Shown here in pieces: positions 53,576 to 64,000 of a stretch of DNA of 64,000 bases; positions within the stretch are counted from its first letter, which is position 1; the number at the start of each line of letters is the position of its first letter. A program made the position numbers and the translations under genes. This stretch comes from Terrimesophilobacter sp963702165. Lineage in GTDB: Bacteria; Actinomycetota; Actinomycetes; Actinomycetales; Microbacteriaceae. The notes below the pieces were generated by a model. That model had not been told where the DNA came from. It ran no database searches and was given only the letters and a program-made list of their open reading frames with translations. The DNA is taken from contig OY969722.1 in the NCBI GenBank assembly GCA_963702165.1, positions 1,116,001 to 1,180,000 on the forward strand. Reading direction: 5' to 3'.

Positions 53576-55283
53576 TCAGCTGGCGAGGGCGCGCGCCGTG
53601 TCCAGCAGCTCGCGCGCGTGCGCCAGCCCGCTCTCCGAGTCCGCCAGTCCCGACAGCATTCGGGCCAGCTCGGCCGCGCGCTCGTCGCCGTCGAGCTGAC
53701 GCACGCTGCTCGCGGTCACCTCGCCGTCGGTGCCCTTGACGACACTCAGGTGATTGGTCGCGAAGGCCGCGACCTGCGGCAGGTGCGTGACCACGACCAC
53801 CTGCGCCGACTGCGCCAGCCGCGCCAGCCGCTTGCCGATCTCGATCGCGCTCGCCCCGCCGACGCCGGCGTCGACCTCGTCGAAGATGAAGGTGGGCACC
53901 GGGTCGCTCCCGGCGATCACCACCTCGATCGCGAGCATGACCCGCGACAACTCGCCGCCGGATGCGCCGCGGCCGAGCGGCCTCGGCTCGGCACCCGGAT
54001 GCGGCTGCAACAGAATCGAGACCTGGTCCCGCCCGCTCAGCCCGTACTCGTCGCCGCTCGCGACGGTGACGCTCACGCGCGCATCCGCCATCGCCAGCGC
54101 GGTCAGCTCCGCCGGTCACCTGCTCCGACAGCTGCGTCGCGTAGGCGCTCCGGATGCCCGTCAACCGGTCCGCGAGTTCGACCAGCAGAGCGTGATCCGC
54201 CGCAACCTCGTCGCCCAGCTGATCGATGCGGTCGGCGTCGTTGTCGAGCTCGAGCAGGCGCGAGCTGCCGACGTCGAGGAAGTCGATGGTCTCATCCAGC
54301 GACCCATGCTTGCGCGCAAGCGCAGCGAGCACGGCACGCCGCTCCTGGATCACCTCGAGCTCGCCCGCGCCGTCGGCGTCCAGCGACGCCAGATACCCGG
54401 AGAGCTCGGCCGATGCCTCCGACACCGCGAACGATGCACCGGCGATCGACTCCGCGATCGGCCCAAGTGTCGCGTCATGCCCGACGACCCGCTCGAGCGT
54501 GCGACGCGCGGTGTCCAGCAGCCCGAGCACGTCCCTGCCGTCGCCCTCCTCGGACGACAGCAGCTCGTGCGCCTGCGCGGCTGCCAGCCTCAGCTCCTCG
54601 AGGTTGCCGAGCCGCTCGGCGCGCTCTGACAACTGGGCATCCTCACCGCGCAGCGGTGCGACCTGCTCGATCTCCTCGATCGCGCCCCGCAGGTCCTCGG
54701 CCTCCTGGGCGCGGCGGTCTCGCTCGGCGACAAGCTCCTCGAGTTCGCTCTGCTTCGCCTGCCAGCTCCGATGCACCCTCTGGTACTCCTCCAGCACGGC
54801 AGCCAACTCGGCACCGGCGAACCGGTCGAGCGCCTGTCGTTGCGCGGCGGCCGAGCGCAGCCTCACCTGGTCGGACTGGCCGTGCACGACCACCAGCTCG
54901 CGGCCGAGCTCACCGAGCACGCCGACCGGCGTCGAACGCCCGCCGACAACCGCGCGGCTGCGCCCTTCCGCGCTGATCGAGCGGCTCAGGATGAGCGCCG
55001 AGCGCCCGTCGCCGGCCGGGTCCAGCTCTCCCCCGCCGTCCCTGACTCGCTCGGCGATGCCGTTGTCGTCCTCGATGAGCCAGGTGCCCTCAACCACCGC
55101 CGACGCGCTGCCGGCGCGAAGCACCCCGCTGTCGGCGCGCTCCCCGAGCAGCAGTCCGAGCGCGGTGACGACCATGGTCTTGCCCGCGCCGGTCTCGCCG
55201 GTGAGGGCCGTGAACCCTGGGCCGAGCGGCAGCGTCGCCTCGCCGATGACACCCAGGTTCCGGATGCTGAGTTCCTCGATCAC
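53576..55283 (-). CDS. recN: DNA repair ATPase RecN, frameshifted near 54113
   Basis: Walker A GETGAGKT near residue 32 and a coiled-coil middle lie in one frame. After SEQVT the frame is lost near 54113, and the second frame supplies the signature GRGASGGELSR, Walker B TFIFDEVDAGVGG and the end at 53576. Removing one extra base gives 568 residues. RecN tethers broken ends for double-strand break repair. The GTG start overlaps nadK by four bases. Confidence 0.88.
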
Positions 55284-56202
55284 GCCGCGCCGCCCTCGTC
55301 GGCCGGCCCGCGCCATCCGGTGACCGGCAGCGCGAACTTCCGCACCAGGCGGTCGGTGAACGGAGCGGGTTCCAGGCGAGCCAAGCGGACTGGGATCGGC
55401 GAGCGGTGCACCACGACGCGCGCTCCCGGCGGCAGGTCCCAGGTGCGGCGGCCGTCGCACCACAGCACACCGAGTGCCCTGCGTACGCGCGTGTACCTCT
55501 ACGGCGAGCTGCGAATCCGGCCCGACAACGATCGGCCGCGCAAACAGCGCGTGCGCGCTGAGCGGTACGAGCAGCATGGCGTCGACACCCGGCCAGACGA
55601 TTGGGCCGCCTGCGGAGAACGAGTACGCGGTCGAGCCGGTCGGCGTCGACATGACGACCCCGTCGCATCCGAAGCTGGACAGCGGCCGCTCGTCTACCTC
55701 GATGACGACCTCGAGCATGCGCTCCCGGCTGGCCTTCTCGACTGTCGCCTCGTTCAGCGCCCAACTCTCGTAGACGACTTCGGCGTCGACCATGACCTGC
55801 ACGTCGAGCGTCATCCGCTCCTCCACCGCGTAGTCGCGGTCGAGTGCGCGCTGCGACGCAGTCGTTGATCCCCTCGCGCTCGATCTCGGCGAGGAAGCCG
55901 ACGTGCCCGAGGTTGATGCCCAGCAGCGGGGTGCTCGAACCGCGAAGCAGTTCGGCGGTGCGCAGGATGGTGCCGTCGCCGCCGAGGACGATCGCGAGTT
56001 CGAAGTCGTCGACCGGGTCGCCGCTGTGCAGGGCCTGCACCCGATCCAACGTGCTGTCGCGCGCGATGAGAAACTCGAGTTCGTCGTCCGGCATCGCCGG
56101 CGCAATGCCCGCGGCGAGCAGCTGACGGCAGACGGTGGCTGCGGCTTCAATCGATTCGGCGCGACCGGTGTGCGCGATCACCAGCATGCGCCGTTCAGCC
56201 AA
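55280..56202 (-). CDS. nadK: NAD kinase, two frameshifts
   Basis: The N-terminal frame has LGGDGTILR and GINLGHVGFLAE. One extra base near 55850 switches to ALDRDYAVEERMTLDV and MSTPTGSTAYSFSAGGP, and another near 55472 switches to VLWCDGRRTWDLPPG and the end at 55280. Corrected, it has 306 residues. TTG 56202 is the start with GGAGG seven bases upstream; ATG 56187 would also work. It makes NADP and is essential. Confidence 0.88.
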
Positions 56203-56218
56203 TGCCACTCCTCCCGCT

Positions 56219-57010
56219 TCAACCGATCTCTGAGATCGCCTTTGTCCATTCTGTCGGATTGCGCCCTGCGCGTGCGCTCAGCCAGGCGAGAAACTCGTGG
56301 TTGCCAGCCGTTCCTGCGATCGGCGACGGCAGGACCCCCGCTGTTCCGAGGCCAAGGTCCCACGCCGCCCAGAGCACGCCGGACACCGAATCGGCCCACA
56401 GCGCCGGGTCCTTTACGACGCCCTCACGGATGCCGCCGCGACCCACCTCGAATTGCGGCTTGATCAGCACGACGTAGTCGGCATCCGCTCCCACCGACTC
56501 CACCAGCGCCGGCAGCACGGTGGTGATCGAGATGAAGGAGAGGTCGGCGACGACGAGATCCGGATGCGCGCCGTCGGCGAATCCGTCGAGCTGGTCGCGC
56601 GTCAGGTAGCGCGCGTTGACCCCCTCGACGACCGTGACCCGCTCGTCGTTGCGGATGAGCGGCGCCAGCTGGGCGTGGCCGACGTCGAGCGCGATGACCC
56701 GAGCGGCGCCGCGTTCGAGCAGCACCTGCGTGAAGCCGCCGGTGGATGCGCCGACGTCGAGCGCGGTGCGCCCGGCGGGGTCGATGCCGAACTGGTCGAG
56801 CGCGGCAATGAGCTTGTGTGCCGCGCGGCTGACCCAGTGGTCGGTGGCCGCGACGACGATCTCCTGGTCGTCGCGCACCTTGGCGGAGGACTTTACAACC
56901 GGTTGCCCGTCAACCGTGACGAGCCCGTCGGCGATCAGCCGAGCAGCCTGGTTGCGCGATCGGGCAAGCCCCCGCGCGGTGAGTGCCGCATCCAGCCGTT
57001 GGTCAGTCAC
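56219..57010 (-). CDS. tlyA: TlyA-family rRNA 2'-O-methyltransferase
   Basis: 263 residues. An S4 domain (LARSRNQAARLIADGLVTVD) is followed by an FtsJ-like SAM fold: LDVGASTGGFTQVLLERGA, DLVVADLSFISITTVLPAL and IKPQFEVGR. In mycobacteria TlyA methylates C1409 and C1920 and affects capreomycin sensitivity. It begins near the small gene at 57019 and precedes nadK by 16 bases. Confidence 0.88.
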   Translation of the reverse strand: MTDQRLDAALTARGLARSRNQAARLIADGLVTVDGQPVVKSSAKVRDDQEIVVAATDHWVSRAAHKLIAALDQFGIDPAGRTALDVGASTGGFTQVLLERGAARVIALDVGHAQLAPLIRNDERVTVVEGVNARYLTRDQLDGFADGAHPDLVVADLSFISITTVLPALVESVGADADYVVLIKPQFEVGRGGIREGVVKDPALWADSVSGVLWAAWDLGLGTAGVLPSPIAGTAGNHEFLAWLSARAGRNPTEWTKAISEIG

Positions 57011-57018
57011 GCGCGCCT

Positions 57019-57174
57019 TCAGTCAAGCGCGTGCTGCAGCTCATCGTGCAACTGCGTGTACGCGGCCGCACGCTGCTCGAGCGGCTGGTCCTCGATGAGG
57101 CGCAAGCGCGACAGCAGGGCGTCGGTCTCGTCCGGGCGTGATTGCTCTGCGTCCGGCACCTGTGGCTCATCCAT
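57019..57174 (-). CDS. Small conserved acidic protein
   Basis: 51 residues starting MDEPQVPDAEQSRPDETDAL and ending TQLHDELQHALD. It has a helical amphipathic C-terminus. Small proteins of this kind lie between the HAD hydrolase and tlyA in many actinobacteria. It begins 20 bases after the HAD gene ends. Function is unknown. Confidence 0.6.
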   Translation of the reverse strand: MDEPQVPDAEQSRPDETDALLSRLRLIEDQPLEQRAAAYTQLHDELQHALD

Positions 57175-57194
57175 GTCGCTGCTCCTCTCCTCGC

Positions 57195-58196
57195 TCAAGC
57201 GTAAAGCTCCTCGGGGACTTCGAGGCCGTAAATCGCCAGCCCGCTGCCCCAGATCGCCGCGGCGCCGGCGCGCAGCAGGTCGGTCGGGTTGTCGCCGCGC
57301 TTCTCGATCGTGAGCACGTTGGCCGACATCCGGATCTGCGCGCCGCGCACGGTCACCAGCCGGTCGCCGCGCCGATCGGTGGTCTCGACCGGGTGCGGGT
57401 ACGGTTCGAACAGTTCGCGCAGGTCGTCGATCAGGTAGGTGGGACGCGAGTTCTTGTCGGCGGCGAGCACCTGCTTCGCGCGATCGATGCCGGTGAGCAC
57501 CAGTGCCGACGGGATGCCCGCCCGGTTCGCGCCGAGGATGTCGGTGTCGAGCCGGTCGCCCAAGAACAGCGGCGAGGTGCCGCCGAAGCGATCGACCGCT
57601 TCCTCGAAGATCGGCCACCTCGGGCTTGCCTGCGACCACGGGGAGCCGGCCGACGGCGGTGTGCACCGCAGAGACGAGCGTGCCGTTGCCTGGCGCCGTG
57701 CCGCGAGCGGTCGGCATGGTCCAGTCGGTGTTGGTCGCGACCCACGGGCGGTCGGCGCCCTCGCCCTGCAGCGCGTACGCGGCCTCGGCGAGTTCGACCC
57801 AGCCGACCTCGGGGGCGAAGCCCTGGATGACTGCGGCCGGAGAGTCCTCCGCCGAGCGTGTGACGCGGAAACCGGCGCGATCGAGTTCACTGTGCAGGCC
57901 GTCACCGCCGACGACGAGCACGGTCGATCCCGCCGGCACGAGCTCGGCCAGCAGGCGCACCGCGGCCTGCGGCGAGGTGACCACGTCATCCGGCGCGACG
58001 TGACAGACCGAGCCCGCTCAGCTGTTCGGCGACGGATGCCGGCGGTGCGGGATGCGTTGTTCGTCATGTAGCCGACCGCGATCGACTCGTGCGCGCGGTT
58101 TATGCTCTCGACGGCATATGGGATCGCCTGGTGCCCCTTGTAGACGACCCCGTCGAGGTCGGCGAGCAGCAGGTCGACCCCGTCGAGCGGGGTCAC
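57195..58196 (-). CDS. HAD-IIA family hydrolase, three frameshifts
   Basis: The nucleophile motif LLADLDGVVYKG and later MTNNAS are at the N-terminus (GTG 58196, overlapping the TPR gene stop). Extra bases near 58042 and 58003 lead to the middle frame with LVVGGDGLHSEL, and a third near 57613 leads to PLFLGDRLDTDILGANRAGI and the end at 57195. The corrected length is a multiple of three (332 residues). Family members dephosphorylate sugar phosphates or p-nitrophenyl phosphate. Substrate is unknown. Confidence 0.8.
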   Translation of the reverse strand: MTPLDGVDLLLADLDGVVYKGHQAIPYAVESINRAHESIAVGYMTNNASRTAGIRRRTAERARSVTSRRMTWSPRRRPRCACWPSSCRRDRPCSSSAVTACTVNSIAPVSASHARRRTLRPQSSRASPPRSAGSNSPRPRTRCRARAPTARGSRPTPTGPCRPLAARRQATARSSLRCTPPSAGSPWSQASPRWPIFEEAVDRFGGTSPLFLGDRLDTDILGANRAGIPSALVLTGIDRAKQVLAADKNSRPTYLIDDLRELFEPYPHPVETTDRRGDRLVTVRGAQIRMSANVLTIEKRGDNPTDLLRAGAAAIWGSGLAIYGLEVPEELYA

Positions 58197-59385
58197 CTCA
58201 CGTCGTCTTCGGGCGAGTTCCTCTTCAACAATCTCAATGGGTTCCTCATCGTCTTCGTCGGCCTCCTGGGCCATCGAGCGCGTCGGTGGCGCGGGTCGGC
58301 GCGGGCATACCACTGCTCCGCCTCTGTGGTGCGCCCGAGCTCCTCGAGCACCGCTGCGTAGGCGTCGAACAGCGCGGGGCTGTACGAGAACGCTCGCTCC
58401 GGGTCGAGTTGCGGGATCTGCAGTTCGACCAGGGCTGCATCGGTCTGTCCGAGGTCGAGGCGCGCACCGGACATGGCGATGGCGAGTTCGACCTGCACCT
58501 CGGTACGGCAGGGTGGCGCGCGGCACCGACCGGCCCAGCTCGAGCGCCTCTCCGGGCGACCGAGCCCGCGTTCGCTGTCGACCATCATCGGCAGCTGGTC
58601 GTCGCGGCCGGTGATGCGTCGGTAGGTGCGCAGCTCGCGCAGCGCGAGGGCGTAGTCGCCGGTCGCGTAGGCGGTGATGGCGAGCGTCTCCCGCACGACC
58701 CCGATGCGGCCGGCGCGGCGGGCGGCGGATACCGCGTGCTCGTGGGCGAGCTTCGGGTCGGTGTCGATGAGGCGGGCTGCCATCACCAGGTGGCTGGGCG
58801 ACGCCGTCGGCGTTGTCCTTGCTCAGCGTCTTGAGCTGGTTGCGCGCGACGCGGTCGAGGTCGCTTGGCCTGCACGTCCTCCGGGATCTCCGGGTCATCG
58901 TGGCGGGTGCGCACCGAGCGGAGTGCCGAACGGATCCGGTCCTCACGGATCTCCGTCGCGCGCGTCGCGGTCGCCGCGGGCGGGCTTGCCGTCGCTTGGT
59001 CCACAGACGCTTCTCGCCGTCGCGCTTCGGTCCGCCGTCGTCACGACGCGGTCGACCGGACCCTGCGCCCTCGGGCTTACCCCGTACGGCGATCACCCTC
59101 ACGCCTCGGACGATCCGACCAGCAGCATCCGGCTTACCCCGATACGGGCGATCACGCGCCTCGGCGATCCGCCAGCGCGTCCGGCTCCCCGATCGGGACG
59201 CTCTCCGTCGACGGCCGGCCCGGTCGCGTGCGGGCCGATCGGTCCCGCGCGGGCCGACCCTGGGCATCCGCGTCGCGGATGGCGCCCGAACCCTGCGGCT
59301 TGCCCTTCGCCGGCCGCGCCGATCCGGGACGGCCGTTCTTCGGCGGTCCGCCTGGACGCTTCGGGCGATCGGGGGTCTCAGCCAC
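58193..59385 (-). CDS. TPR-like protein with long basic N-terminus, several frameshifts
   Basis: The N-terminal 120 or so residues from GTG 59385 are rich in Arg, Lys, Pro and Gly (ETPDRPKRPGGPPKNGRPGS). They precede a helical part (EIREDRIRSALRSVRTRHDD, DLDRVARNQLKTLSKDNADG) and TPR-like repeats (ETLAITAYATGDYALALREL, ALFDAYAAVLEELGRTTEAE). At least five frame changes are needed to read it through. AGGAG precedes the GTG by eight bases. It is next to the rRNA operon and upstream of the HAD gene. The basic tail could bind nucleic acid. Function is unknown. Confidence 0.6.
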
Positions 59386-59460
59386 GGGTGGTGCTCCTGT
59401 CGAGTTCATTCGGTGCTTCGACGCGCGATTTCTTGCGTCACGACGAAAGACCTTAACGCA

Positions 59461-59490
59461 AAATGGCCACCCTTGATCGGGTGGCCATTT
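59461..59490 (-). terminator. rRNA operon terminator
   Basis: AAATGGCCACCC and GGGTGGCCATTT form a perfect 12-bp stem with a TTGATC loop. On the minus strand it directly follows 5S and is followed by TTTTGCGTT. It would terminate the rRNA operon transcript. Confidence 0.85.
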
Positions 59491-59500
59491 CACAAAGAAG

Positions 59501-59617
59501 TCCGGCGGTGTCCTACTCTCCCACAAGGTCCCCCTTGCAGTACCATCGGCGCAGAGAGTCTTAGCTTCCGGGTTCGGAATGTAACCGGGCGTTTCCCTCT
59601 CGCTATGGCCGCCGAAA
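59501..59617 (-). rRNA. 5S rRNA
   Basis: Read on the minus strand it begins GTTTCGGCGGCCATAGCGAG and ends with ACACCGCCGGA, about 117 nt, with the usual CCGAACCCGGAAGCTAAG core. Ends are approximate by a few bases. Confidence 0.92.
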
Positions 59618-59756
59618 CACTATTGATTTATGTATCAGTTCATAGCCAAAGCACATTTCGGCTGTCGGTGTTCGGTTCCCGACCGTAGATCGGGAACCAC
59701 AAAGTGGACGCAAGCACACTACTCATTCACCTCTCGCAACGGAGAGTGAGTGTTAT

Positions 59757-64000
<4,244 letters not shown>

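Overview
The window is high-GC actinobacterial DNA. The C50-carotenoid genes, the gene order parA-scpA-scpB-rluB-tyrA-cmk-der, the tlyA-nadK-recN block and overall protein style point to the family Microbacteriaceae (inference; no database search was possible).

Layout. 1-3.6 kb: end of a C50 carotenoid operon (cyclase subunit, a fused cyclase/lycopene-elongase gene, and a translationally coupled MMPL transporter). 3.6-31 kb: an accessory stretch of short, mostly unlinked genes: MBL hydrolase, UPF0126 channel, DNA-alkylation-repair-like protein, a lower-GC patch of gene remnants (6.2-7.3 kb), several DUF proteins, SDR, a Mg-type P-ATPase, a DrrAB-like exporter with a divergent WYL regulator and its probable operator, an M24 peptidase, a spermidine/putrescine-type ABC importer (potDABC), and a decayed polymorphic-toxin-like locus at 29-31 kb. 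31.2-39.1 kb: two gene cassettes (hydrolase/FAD-monooxygenase/TetR, then a MacB-like efflux operon) separated and bounded by copies of the same repeat module beside tRNA-Pro(GGG). 39.3-59.4 kb: a conserved housekeeping block, nearly all on the minus strand (der, cmk, tyrA, rluB, scpB, scpA, parA, xerD, NUDIX, pyrG, recN, nadK, tlyA, HAD hydrolase, TPR protein), interrupted by a methionine importer (metQ, metNI) and a FUSC protein. 59.5-64 kb: an rRNA operon on the minus strand (5S, 23S, 3' part of 16S) with no tRNA in the 16S-23S spacer.

Data quality matters here. More than twenty single-base frameshifts can be located, many in genes that should be essential (der, pyrG, nadK, scpA). They mostly sit in short G/C-rich strings and are best read as sequencing or assembly errors. 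Genes complete except for such indels are listed as CDS with the indel position; genes that really look like leftovers are listed as pseudogenes.

Regulation visible in the sequence: a near-perfect 30-bp operator overlapping a promoter upstream of the FAD/TetR operon, a 19-bp inverted repeat between the WYL regulator and drrA, several -10 boxes placed so that transcription would begin at the start codon (leaderless), and a striking set of long intergenic palindromes at transcription-unit ends between 39 and 54 kb.
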